From CAKZNE01 sp963976435 (GTDB taxonomy: Bacteria > Bacteroidota > Bacteroidia > Flavobacteriales > Schleiferiaceae), in assembly GCA_963976435.1 (NCBI GenBank), contig CAXBKQ010000001.1:200405-264404 (forward strand): a stretch of 64,000 nucleotides of DNA. Direction: 5' to 3'. This document shows positions 50,874 to 58,705 of the stretch, one piece after another. Each line of letters starts with the position of its first letter. The stretch's first letter is position 1. A program made the translations under genes and the position numbers. The notes beneath the pieces were generated by a model. That model saw only the letters and a program-made list of their open reading frames with translations, searched no databases and was not told the DNA's origin.

Positions 50874-51077
50874 GGGGTAAATTGGTTTAATCACCTAAAT
50901 TTAAAGCAATGTTTAGGTATATATGTCAGCAAATTAGCGTGTGACTAAATTCAAAAAGTAAAGGGTAGCCCAAGACCTAGGCCTAAAAAAAGAGCCTTTG
51001 CCATCTAAGACTGGGCTATAAGATTATTTTAAAATAGAAAACAGGAGGAGTCTCCAGTATTTTAATTGAGGACTTCT

Positions 51078-52478
51078 TTATTTTTTGCTTTCAGACTGTG
51101 CAAGGAAAAACTCTTGATTTTCTTCTACATATTTTTCCAGCATGCTAAAGAAGTCTAAAATTTCCTTTTCAGAATTATTGGCATTGATGGTAACAAATCT
51201 CACGAATTCTACGCCATCAAATTCTCCATATCCAACTACCAATTCCCCATCTTCATATAATTTGGAACATAGAATTTTAGGATCAATGCCCAAATAATTA
51301 AAACAAACCGAAACAGAATTTTCGGGTCCATAAAGTTGGTAATCAGCATTATTACTTACATATTCCCTAGCTATATCAGCTAAGTGAAACTGATGGTCAA
51401 CAATTTTTTCCAGACCTTTTGAACCCACAGATTTCCACAAGGTCCAAAGTTTTAGGGCATCATTTCTTCTACCACATTGAAATGAAGTTTTACCTGGGTT
51501 AAAGTCATCATCATGGGTTTGATATAAGTAGCTAGCATCATTACTAAAGGAAAAGTCTAAATCGCTTTTATCTTTTACCAATAAAATGGAACAAGACAAG
51601 GGTGTTCCCAACATTTTATGAGCGTTAAAGGCAAAGGAATTTGCTCTATGAGCCCCATCAATTAGGTATTTATATTTTTCACTAAACAATACAGCACCAC
51701 CATAGGCACCATCGATATGTAGCCAAATATTATATTTCTCACAAATATCTGCCAGCTCATTTATTGGGTCATAAGCACCATAAACAGTTGTGGCTGCAGT
51801 TGCATTTAAGAAAAAAGGATTATTGCCATTTGACAAATCCTCCAGAACGGCCTTTTCAAATTCTGAAGGAATAATTTGCCCTTGGTCATTTGTGGGAATA
51901 TACCTTACATTATCCTTACCAATACCCGCAAAAGAGGCATTTTTAGCATTAGAATAATGAGAATCTTTGGAAGAATAGGCTATTAAATTTTGGCTTACAC
52001 CTTTGGATTTAATATCCGAATTGAATTTATCCCTAGCCATTACTAATGCCATGAAATTATTCATAGATCCACCAGCAGCTATAGTTCCACCATACTGAGC
52101 ATTATATCCAATCTTAGCCGCAACATTCTGAATTATTTCCTTTTCAATACCTACTTGTGGTCCTGCTACCTTATAGGTATACATGCTATTATTGAGAATT
52201 ACCGCCAGTAAATCTCCTAAAACAGCTTTATTCTGTCTTCCTCCGAATAATTGATTAAAAAAATGGGCGCTAGCCGTTTTGGGGGTCTTTAATACTAAAT
52301 CCTTCAGGCTATTGTAAAACTGATCATCGGCTAGACCATTGTCATTAAGACTTAAGTCCATTTTTTCAAATAGCTCATCCGCTTCAATAAGCTCGCTTAC
52401 CGGTCTTTCCTTTTCGTCAATTAAAAGTGCATCAGTAATAATTCTAAACTGATCCAATTCATTTTTCAAATCCTCCAT
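51078..52478 (-). CDS. PLP-dependent cysteine sulfinate decarboxylase-like protein
   Basis: A 466-residue group II PLP decarboxylase of the glutamate/cysteine-sulfinate type. Motifs: HFFNQLFGG near 72-80, GGSMNNFMAL, the stacking His174 in SKDSHYSN, ATTVYGAYDP, Asp256 in LHIDGAYGG and the Schiff-base Lys288 in NAHKMLG. The C-terminal QCGRRNDALKLWTLWKSVG block is very close to animal CSAD. It sits 20 bp after a cysteine dioxygenase gene, so the likely reaction is cysteine sulfinate to hypotaurine plus CO2. Glutamate or aspartate decarboxylase are alternatives; the operon partner argues for cysteine sulfinate. No signal peptide. Confidence 0.82.
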   Translation of the reverse strand: MEDLKNELDQFRIITDALLIDEKERPVSELIEADELFEKMDLSLNDNGLADDQFYNSLKDLVLKTPKTASAHFFNQLFGGRQNKAVLGDLLAVILNNSMYTYKVAGPQVGIEKEIIQNVAAKIGYNAQYGGTIAAGGSMNNFMALVMARDKFNSDIKSKGVSQNLIAYSSKDSHYSNAKNASFAGIGKDNVRYIPTNDQGQIIPSEFEKAVLEDLSNGNNPFFLNATAATTVYGAYDPINELADICEKYNIWLHIDGAYGGAVLFSEKYKYLIDGAHRANSFAFNAHKMLGTPLSCSILLVKDKSDLDFSFSNDASYLYQTHDDDFNPGKTSFQCGRRNDALKLWTLWKSVGSKGLEKIVDHQFHLADIAREYVSNNADYQLYGPENSVSVCFNYLGIDPKILCSKLYEDGELVVGYGEFDGVEFVRFVTINANNSEKEILDFFSMLEKYVEENQEFFLAQSESKK

Positions 52479-52498
52479 TAAATCCTTTCTTTATTGTT

Positions 52499-53005
52499 TT
52501 ATGCCTCTTGTAAAAGTCTTCCTTCAAATGAATAATCACTCATTTCCACCCAATTAAAGCTTTTGTCTTCTTTATTATAAACTCTGCAACTTTGAATAGG
52601 TTTGTGATATAGATGAAGGCTTATGGCTTTATTATCTGATAAATTACTTAGGCTATGGTAACCCTGGCTATCTTCCATATAGGAAATTTGATATTCCCCT
52701 AAAGACATTTTTGTTTTTTCCTTTTCACTGTCGAAATTGGATTTGTCATATTTGAATTCTTCCAATTCACCATCTACAACATAAACCCAGCACTCCTCAC
52801 CACCATGGCAGTGGATAGGTGTTTCTTGTTTGGCCTCCCAACAAAGTGCTATTAATTCAAATTCATCAGTTCTGCGAATGCAGTTTCTGGTATAGTGCCC
52901 TGAATCCCAGTGAAGATATTTTTCTAATTCTTGTTTTTCAATTTTAATATGCTCTGCTAAATTTTGGAAATCCTCAGGTCTGGCATTTTCCAATTTATTC
53001 AACAA
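52499..53005 (-). CDS. Cysteine dioxygenase
   Basis: A 168-residue cupin of the cysteine dioxygenase family that oxidises cysteine to cysteine sulfinate with O2 and Fe(II). All key residues of the mammalian enzyme are present: Tyr38 and Arg40 in HYTRNC (substrate carboxylate, rat Tyr58/Arg60), iron ligands His65 and His67 in IHCH, His117 in QGYHSL, the Cys72 in EECWVY at the position of rat Cys93, and His131/Tyr133 in SLHLYH (rat His155/Tyr157). Thus the Cys-Tyr crosslink pair, often absent from bacterial homologues, is conserved. It is the first gene of a two-gene operon with a cysteine sulfinate decarboxylase-like enzyme. A -7 box lies at 53117-53124. Confidence 0.93.
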   Translation of the reverse strand: MLNKLENARPEDFQNLAEHIKIEKQELEKYLHWDSGHYTRNCIRRTDEFELIALCWEAKQETPIHCHGGEECWVYVVDGELEEFKYDKSNFDSEKEKTKMSLGEYQISYMEDSQGYHSLSNLSDNKAISLHLYHKPIQSCRVYNKEDKSFNWVEMSDYSFEGRLLQEA

Positions 53006-53116
53006 ATCATCAAGCGATAAAATTTCGATAAATCTGGTTTTTAATTCCTAAAAAACTGCAAAATCGATCGTTTTTTTAATAAAAACATTCAAAAACAGTC
53101 CGAAAATCAATATTTA

Positions 53117-53124
53117 CAAAGATA
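53117..53124 (-). promoter_or_regulatory. -7 box of the cysteine dioxygenase operon
   Basis: On the minus strand TATCTTTG, a match to TAnnTTTG, giving a leader of roughly 100 bases before the ATG at 53005. No spaced -33 TTG is evident. Confidence 0.35.
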
Positions 53125-53278
53125 TAAATTTGAATAGGGCTGCCATTTAAAAATCCAATTATCTTTCATTTAGTTATTAATACATCGGATTAAAAAGTAA
53201 AATTATTTACCCTCCTGCCCTGATATGTTCAAGATTTGAAGTTGACCTAAAAGAAAAAATTATCTACTTTGCAGGACC

Positions 53279-53842
53279 ATGGTAAACCCCGCAGATTCCT
53301 TTATTCTCGAGAGAATGAAAAGCAGTCAAACAGAGGCTATAGAGCTGATGTACGACAAGTTTTCTGATAGCCTATATGGTATCGCTTTAAGCGTGCTTAA
53401 AAATGAAGAAGAGGCTCAGGATGTAGTACAGGAAAGCTTTATTAAAGGATGGCGGAAACTATCTACTTATGATCCTTTAAAGGGCACTTTATTTACCTGG
53501 TTATTGAATATTACTCGTAATACTGCTATAGATAAACTTAGAACCAGCTCAAAAAAGCGAGAGTCGGAAATCCAAATTACTGAATCCATCGTAGGTAATG
53601 CTGAAGGTTTATCTTTTAATCCGGATTTTTTGGATTTGCGTAAACATCTTGGCAATTTGGAGGTTAAGTATCAAGAAATAATTGACGCCCTGTTTTTTCA
53701 GGGTATGACCCAACAAGAAGCCAGTGATGAGCTAGGTATTCCCTTGGGCACGGTAAAAACACGCTATAAAATAGCCATGCGTGAACTAAGAAAGGTATTT
53801 GTTGTTGCCCTAATTGTATATATGATTTGGCAGATAAGTTAA
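53279..53842 (+). CDS. SigK-type ECF sigma factor
   Basis: A 187-residue sigma factor with region 2 (IELMYDKFSDSLYGIALSVL, VVQESFIKGWRKLSTYDPLKGTLFTWLLNITRNTAIDKL) and region 4 (QEIIDALFFQGMTQQEASDELGIPLGTVKTRYKIAMREL). The C-terminal VFVVALIVYMIW is unusually hydrophobic. It is followed after 1 bp by an RskA-type anti-sigma factor, matching the SigK/RskA arrangement of redox- or stress-responsive ECF systems. Divergent from the cysteine dioxygenase operon; whether it regulates it is unknown. Confidence 0.92.
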   Translation: MVNPADSFILERMKSSQTEAIELMYDKFSDSLYGIALSVLKNEEEAQDVVQESFIKGWRKLSTYDPLKGTLFTWLLNITRNTAIDKLRTSSKKRESEIQITESIVGNAEGLSFNPDFLDLRKHLGNLEVKYQEIIDALFFQGMTQQEASDELGIPLGTVKTRYKIAMRELRKVFVVALIVYMIWQIS

Positions 53843-53843
53843 T

Positions 53844-54647
53844 ATGAACGAAAAGGAATTTATAGAATCAAGTTTATTGGAGGAATATGCCTTAGGGCTG
53901 TTGTCCAATGATTCGGACATTAAATTGACCGAAGATTTTATTCTTAATTCACCAAAGGTTCAGGAGGAATTTTTGCTTTTGCAGAAGAATATGGAAAAAC
54001 TGGCTCAGAGCAGATCAGTAAAGGTTCCAAAAAAGGTGAAAGATGCCTTAATGACAAGGATTTATACTATTGACAAAGAGGCGGGAAAAGTTATTCAAAT
54101 GGCAAGGGGAAGCCAAAACAATAAGGCTAAGTCCATTATTTGGAAGGTGGCAGCAACTGTTCTCATTTTAATTAGTTCTTCAATTGCATTTTATAATTGG
54201 CAGTATGTGCAAGAAATCGAATCTAAAAATAATGATTTGGTAGATGGCTTGCGAAAATTAGAAATCCTTCACAAAGATAATATTGATGATTTCCAATCGC
54301 TGCAAGATCGTTTTGCCATGATTGCCAATCCAGCCACAAAAAAAATCCTTTTAAAAGGAAATGAAAAAGCGGAAGATCTTAATATTATAGCCTACCGCAA
54401 TGAAGAGGATGCCGCCTCCTATCTCCATATTGTAAATATCCCTAAAGCTCCTGAAGGAAAGTGTTTCCAACTTTGGGGTGATGTAAATGGTGAAATGGTT
54501 AGCCTCGGTGTACTAAATCAAAAGAACCTTGAATTTGTAGCTATAAACCACCTAGAAGGTGCAGCAAGTTTAAATATCACCATTGAAAATGAAGGTGGTA
54601 GCGATCATCCAAATGTGGCTGATTTAGTAGCAAGCGTTGAAACCTAA
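53844..54647 (+). CDS. RskA-family anti-sigma factor
   Basis: A 267-residue protein with a cytoplasmic N-terminus carrying the sigma-binding helix region (about 1-90, LEEYALGLLSNDSDIKLTED), one TM helix at about 97-116 (IWKVAATVLILISSSIAFY) and a periplasmic anti-sigma-K C-terminal domain: YLHIVNIPKAPEGKCFQLWGD, GEMVSLGVLN and the closing ITIENEGGSDHPN. No zinc-binding HxxxCxxC is visible, as in RskA. It is coupled to the sigma gene (1-bp gap). Its stop CTAA is shared with the stop of the convergent DUF1853 gene. Confidence 0.9.
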   Translation: MNEKEFIESSLLEEYALGLLSNDSDIKLTEDFILNSPKVQEEFLLLQKNMEKLAQSRSVKVPKKVKDALMTRIYTIDKEAGKVIQMARGSQNNKAKSIIWKVAATVLILISSSIAFYNWQYVQEIESKNNDLVDGLRKLEILHKDNIDDFQSLQDRFAMIANPATKKILLKGNEKAEDLNIIAYRNEEDAASYLHIVNIPKAPEGKCFQLWGDVNGEMVSLGVLNQKNLEFVAINHLEGAASLNITIENEGGSDHPNVADLVASVET

Positions 54648-55462
54648 TCCCACCAAACCACGAATAGCTTGGAAATTTTATTATCAGATTTTTTCCAAAC
54701 CATAGGTGAATATCGATTCTTAATTTCTTTTTCCAAACCTGACCAAAATTCCTCAGTATCAGTCCAATCCATACATAAATCAGGATTAGTCAGCCATTCT
54801 GATTTTATAGGTAGATGGTATAAGTCTCCTTTGTGATGAGAGTTTTTAAAAGTTTGCAGACTTTGCCAATATCCCGAAACACAATTTTTATTGATTATAT
54901 CGGATTCCATACTTTGCTTTTTACTCTCAAATATTTCTGCTGTAAACAATAATTTTTGGCTCATCATTTCAGCGTCAAGGCCCCTATCCCGAAGAGTTTT
55001 CATGCAAAAAGGATCTTGAATTAATGGAAATTGATGCTTTTTAAGCTTCCTCAATTTTTGATTTAAAGAATCTTTCAAGTTCGGCCCTATTAAGCAATCC
55101 TCTGCACTTTGACCTTTTTTAGGAATGTGTAAATAAAACTTGTGAACCATTTCCAAATGGAAAACTTCTGCACTTTCTAAATCTTCAATGATAAAATCCA
55201 ATTCCCCCTTGGTGATTCCATTTTCTATTATTTGTAGATTCTCTCCCAGGATCTTAAATCGAGGATGATCTTTTAAAGCAAAACTAAAAAAGCGTTCTAC
55301 CTTTTTACCCAATCTTAATTTTGCCTCAAAGTCCGGAAATATATCTGAATTTAGTTCTTGGAAATGTTTTAAATTAACACTTTCAATAGATTGAATTAAA
55401 GGTTTTAAAAACAGACTATTAGACCTTAACCAGTATAAATATTGTTCATTTGATTTATTCAA
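54644..55462 (-). CDS. DUF1853 family protein
   Basis: A 272-residue soluble protein. The signature of DUF1853 is present: RLGKKVERFFSFAL, ITKGELDFIIED, EVFHLEMVHKFYLHI and IGPNLKDSLNQKLRKLKKHQ. These blocks (GELDF, HLE.a.KFYL) resemble a nuclease-like fold in which the acidic residues could bind metal, but function is uncharacterised. It is the last of five closely spaced minus-strand genes (gaps of 56, 31, 27 and 36 bp), after the MBL-fold gene. Start chosen at ATG 55462. Confidence 0.85.
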   Translation of the reverse strand: MNKSNEQYLYWLRSNSLFLKPLIQSIESVNLKHFQELNSDIFPDFEAKLRLGKKVERFFSFALKDHPRFKILGENLQIIENGITKGELDFIIEDLESAEVFHLEMVHKFYLHIPKKGQSAEDCLIGPNLKDSLNQKLRKLKKHQFPLIQDPFCMKTLRDRGLDAEMMSQKLLFTAEIFESKKQSMESDIINKNCVSGYWQSLQTFKNSHHKGDLYHLPIKSEWLTNPDLCMDWTDTEEFWSGLEKEIKNRYSPMVWKKSDNKISKLFVVWWD

Positions 55463-55498
55463 AACTCAAGTCCATTTTTCTACCTGCAAATCACTGGA

Positions 55499-56644
55499 TT
55501 AAATACCTTCCCACCAGGGTTCCTGTTGAAATGTGGAGAGATCGCTAAGGTTTATTCTTTGCCCAATTTTTGGCACCAACATTTTTTGATCCAATTCTTT
55601 GGCCTTTATTCTAAGTCGGTCTACAGGGTCTGTCCAGGAATGCAGAGCTAATTTAAATGCGGCCCAATGAATGGGCATCATCCACTTGGCATTTACATCA
55701 ATTGCGGCCTGAGCTGTTTCTTCTGGCATCATATGAATTTCACTCCAATTTTCATTGTACTGTCCACATTCCATCATTGCAAAATCAAAAGGGCCATATC
55801 TCTTTCCAATTTCTTTAAAATGAGGACCATAGCCACCATCCCCACTAAAATAAATATTCAAGGAATCACTTTGAATAATCCAAGACCCCCATAGGGTGGA
55901 CATGCGATCAAACAAACCACGACCTGAAAAATGACGTGATGGAGCACAAATGAATTTAATACCTTCATTTTCCATTTCCTCCCACCAATCCAGTTCATGG
56001 ATTTTAGCACTATCTATTCCCCAAGCTCTTAAATGATTTCCCACTCCTAGTGGCATATAATAGTCATTAACCTTAGTTTTTAATTTTTGGATGGAGCCAT
56101 AGTCGAGATGATCATAATGATCGTGAGAAATAATAAGCATGTCGATTTTTGGTAATTTCTCAATTGAGATGGGCAATTCCTTGGTAAATCTCCCATTTCC
56201 CAGCCAGGGATGCGGAGCCGGAACATCACCCAACATCGGATCTATCAATATTTTTTTACCATTCACTTCAAGTAGAAATGCACTATGACCAAACCAAGTA
56301 ATTAAATTTGCTTTTGGAGAAGCCTTGCTAATAGTTAAAGAATCGACATATTCAATAGGTAAATCCGAAGTTGGAAATTGACCCTCAGTTTCCTTGGCAA
56401 ATTCTCTCATAATTTCAATACTCTTAAAGAAACCCATGTCCATAGACGTAGGAATAAGGTTTTGAAATTGATCTTCTTCAAAATGCCCTGTAGTTTTGTA
56501 AAATTCAATTTGTTTTTCGCTTGCGGATCCTCCGAACTCTTTACTGGTATTGATAAATATTAATCCTACCAATAAAACCAGGGCTAATAAGCCAGAACCG
56601 CTTATGGCTACAATTTTTAAGATCATTTTAATTTTTTTCATCAT
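55499..56644 (-). CDS. NAPE-PLD-like metallo-beta-lactamase-fold hydrolase
   Basis: A 381-residue MBL-fold enzyme anchored by an N-terminal TM helix (about 8-30). Zinc motifs are HDHYDH at 174-179, His238 in APSRHFSGRG, Asp269 in YFSGDGGYG, His304 in SEIHMMPEE and His326 in PIHWAAF. The sequence LITWFGHSAFLLEVNGKKILIDP and the SRHFSGRG/EIHMMPEE pair are typical of the NAPE-PLD subfamily (N-acyl phosphatidylethanolamine phospholipase D), although bacterial members may act on other substrates. It lies 27 bp downstream of phosphatidylserine decarboxylase, which makes the lipid interpretation attractive. Confidence 0.82.
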   Translation of the reverse strand: MMKKIKMILKIVAISGSGLLALVLLVGLIFINTSKEFGGSASEKQIEFYKTTGHFEEDQFQNLIPTSMDMGFFKSIEIMREFAKETEGQFPTSDLPIEYVDSLTISKASPKANLITWFGHSAFLLEVNGKKILIDPMLGDVPAPHPWLGNGRFTKELPISIEKLPKIDMLIISHDHYDHLDYGSIQKLKTKVNDYYMPLGVGNHLRAWGIDSAKIHELDWWEEMENEGIKFICAPSRHFSGRGLFDRMSTLWGSWIIQSDSLNIYFSGDGGYGPHFKEIGKRYGPFDFAMMECGQYNENWSEIHMMPEETAQAAIDVNAKWMMPIHWAAFKLALHSWTDPVDRLRIKAKELDQKMLVPKIGQRINLSDLSTFQQEPWWEGI

Positions 56645-56671
56645 TGGGATTGCGCTTTCAATCTTTATAAT

Positions 56672-57553
56672 CTATAATTCTTCTATACTCTCCCCCATTT
56701 TAACTTCCGTTTCAAAACCCAATCTTGTGTTTTCGATAAGATCCGCAGAGAAGCTTATTTTTCCTTCTTCAAATAACAATACCAAGGTAGATCCGCCAAA
56801 AGCGAAATAACCCTTCTCCTCCCCTTTTTTTACCCTTGCACCCGGTTTATAGGTTTGGATAATAGTTCCTACCATTGTTGCTCCTACATCACAAATTAAT
56901 ATATCCCCCTGCTTCTCCGTTTGAAGCTCCATATACTCTCTCTTGTTTTTGAGGAAAATATCTAGGCTTCTTCGCAAGGCTATGGGCGAAACTGATAAAT
57001 AATGGCCATTAATTTCTATACTTTTTCCGGCCAGGCCATCGCAAGGAAAATGATAACGGTGATAATCTGTTGGCGCTAAACGAATAATTAGCATGGCTCC
57101 TTTATGGAATTTTTGAGCTAATTTCTCTGAATTTAAAAAGGATCTTAGATTAAATAGGGAACCCTTAATAAAAAAATCTTGACTTTTTTCAATATTCTCA
57201 AATGCCAATACCTTTCCATCTGCTGGACAAATAATTCCATACCCTAGAGGACGAGAACCCTCTGCTATCTTCCTGTAAAAGAATTCATTAAAAGTTTGAA
57301 AACCATTTTCGGGGACCAAATAATCAGTCATATCCATTTTATGATCTCTAATAAATTGATCCACTCTTTTTGCAGACTTTTTGGAGTTCATATACCAACC
57401 ACCCACAGCGGAGACTAGCTTTCTTTTAAACAAAAGGTTTAATCCCAGCTTTCCAAAAGGATGGCTGTATAAAAAATTAAGGAAATTTGCGCTGGGAGGC
57501 TTTTCTTCAATTTTCTTTTTAGACTTTCTATTGATAAATAGTATCGGTTCCAT
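56672..57553 (-). CDS. psd: Phosphatidylserine decarboxylase
   Basis: A 293-residue proenzyme that makes phosphatidylethanolamine. Self-cleavage and pyruvoyl formation would occur at Ser255 in FGGSTL (253-256; the usual LGST is GGST here). The protease-triad Asp is in ICPADGKVLAF (Asp112) and the His in TDYHRYHFP (about 165-168), with NGHYLSVSP after it. Length and order of motifs match the class I/II PSDs of Bacteroidota. It is followed by the NAPE-PLD-like gene and preceded by mltG at 31 bp, all on the minus strand. Confidence 0.93.
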   Translation of the reverse strand: MEPILFINRKSKKKIEEKPPSANFLNFLYSHPFGKLGLNLLFKRKLVSAVGGWYMNSKKSAKRVDQFIRDHKMDMTDYLVPENGFQTFNEFFYRKIAEGSRPLGYGIICPADGKVLAFENIEKSQDFFIKGSLFNLRSFLNSEKLAQKFHKGAMLIIRLAPTDYHRYHFPCDGLAGKSIEINGHYLSVSPIALRRSLDIFLKNKREYMELQTEKQGDILICDVGATMVGTIIQTYKPGARVKKGEEKGYFAFGGSTLVLLFEEGKISFSADLIENTRLGFETEVKMGESIEEL

Positions 57554-57584
57554 TTCTTAAGCTAAGGCGGTAATATTTTTTGAA

Positions 57585-58649
57585 CTATCTATAAACCCTT
57601 TTTTGATTTAAAGCATTTTGAAATCTCCTGGCATATACAAGATGTTGCCTATAGTTTTTGGCAAAATAACTATATCCCGAAAAATCCTCTTTGGCTACAA
57701 AATATAAGTAATCATGTTGGCTATAATTCAAAACTGCATCGATGTATTTAATGGGAGGAATTAAAATTGGCCCTGGTGGTAAACCTCTAAACTTATAGGT
57801 ATTATAAGGAGAGTCTATTTCTTTGTGGATATTGAGCACCCTTCTAATGCTAAAATCATTTAAAGCAAAAATCAAAGTTGGATCTGCTTGCAATGGCATT
57901 CCTTGCTTAATCCGATTCATATATACACCTGCGATTTTTGGCATATCCTCATCCTTTTTGGTTTCCCAATATACGATGGAGGCCATGGTAGAAACTTCGG
58001 ATTGAGAAAGGCCCATTTCTTCAGCTTTTCTTTGCCTTTCTTCATTCCAAAACCGTTTGTACTCCCAGGCTAATCTCCTCATCAGCTTGGGAGTGGAAAT
58101 TTCCCAGTTTACAAAATAGGTGTTGGGAATAAAAAAAGCAGGTATTGTATAGGAGTTAAAACCATATTTAGCAAGGGAATCTGGGTTTTTTAGCCAATTC
58201 AAAATTTCTGTGGAATCTGGTAAAATTTCTTTTGATAATACTCCTGATAACTGCTCAATATTTCTCAAGTTTCCAAAACTTAACCTCACTTCCATTTTAC
58301 CATTTCCCGCACGTAAATGGTTGATAAGGCTATTGGTGCTCATTCCGTCTATCAATTTATACTTTCCTGGAACAACATTTAGAGCATCATAGTTTTTTGT
58401 TTTAGCAAGACTCCTAAAATCCGAAGGGTTTTCCAAAACATCAAGATCTTTTAGGGTTTGATATACAGAATCTAGATTATAATTTGGATAAATGTAGAGG
58501 TAAAGCTCTTCTCCATTTGTTTTTACATTGGCCGCAACAAAATTTTTAAAATAATAAGCATAGGCCCACAGCCCTAGAGCTGAAATTAATATTGAGGCCA
58601 AAATCAATATCAACAGTCTTTTTCGATTTTTTTGTTTTTTGCTTTTCAT
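57585..58649 (-). CDS. mltG: Endolytic murein transglycosylase MltG
   Basis: A 354-residue protein of the YceG/MltG family that cuts nascent peptidoglycan strands and so sets glycan length. A single N-terminal TM helix (about 12-32) follows a basic stretch, then a LysM-like subdomain (about 45-120) and the catalytic domain. The conserved segment ASIVYWETK at 223-231 carries Glu229, aligned with the second Glu of the usual ASI(I/V)EKET, which is the catalytic one in E. coli MltG; the first Glu is Tyr here. VYMNRIKQGMPLQADPTLIFAL and RGLPPGPILIPP complete the family pattern. Confidence 0.94.
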   Translation of the reverse strand: MKSKKQKNRKRLLILILASILISALGLWAYAYYFKNFVAANVKTNGEELYLYIYPNYNLDSVYQTLKDLDVLENPSDFRSLAKTKNYDALNVVPGKYKLIDGMSTNSLINHLRAGNGKMEVRLSFGNLRNIEQLSGVLSKEILPDSTEILNWLKNPDSLAKYGFNSYTIPAFFIPNTYFVNWEISTPKLMRRLAWEYKRFWNEERQRKAEEMGLSQSEVSTMASIVYWETKKDEDMPKIAGVYMNRIKQGMPLQADPTLIFALNDFSIRRVLNIHKEIDSPYNTYKFRGLPPGPILIPPIKYIDAVLNYSQHDYLYFVAKEDFSGYSYFAKNYRQHLVYARRFQNALNQKRVYR

Positions 58650-58705
58650 TTATGGAACAAGCGAAATAAGTGAATTTATAAAGATGCTCAGAAAAATAGT
58701 GTACA

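Noticed and set aside
50940..51077. Terminator or small RNA between the decarboxylase and PKD genes (TAGCCCA...TGGGCTA)
   Set aside because: The arms are 7 bp but separated by a long AT-rich loop and lack a T run at the right place; not convincing.
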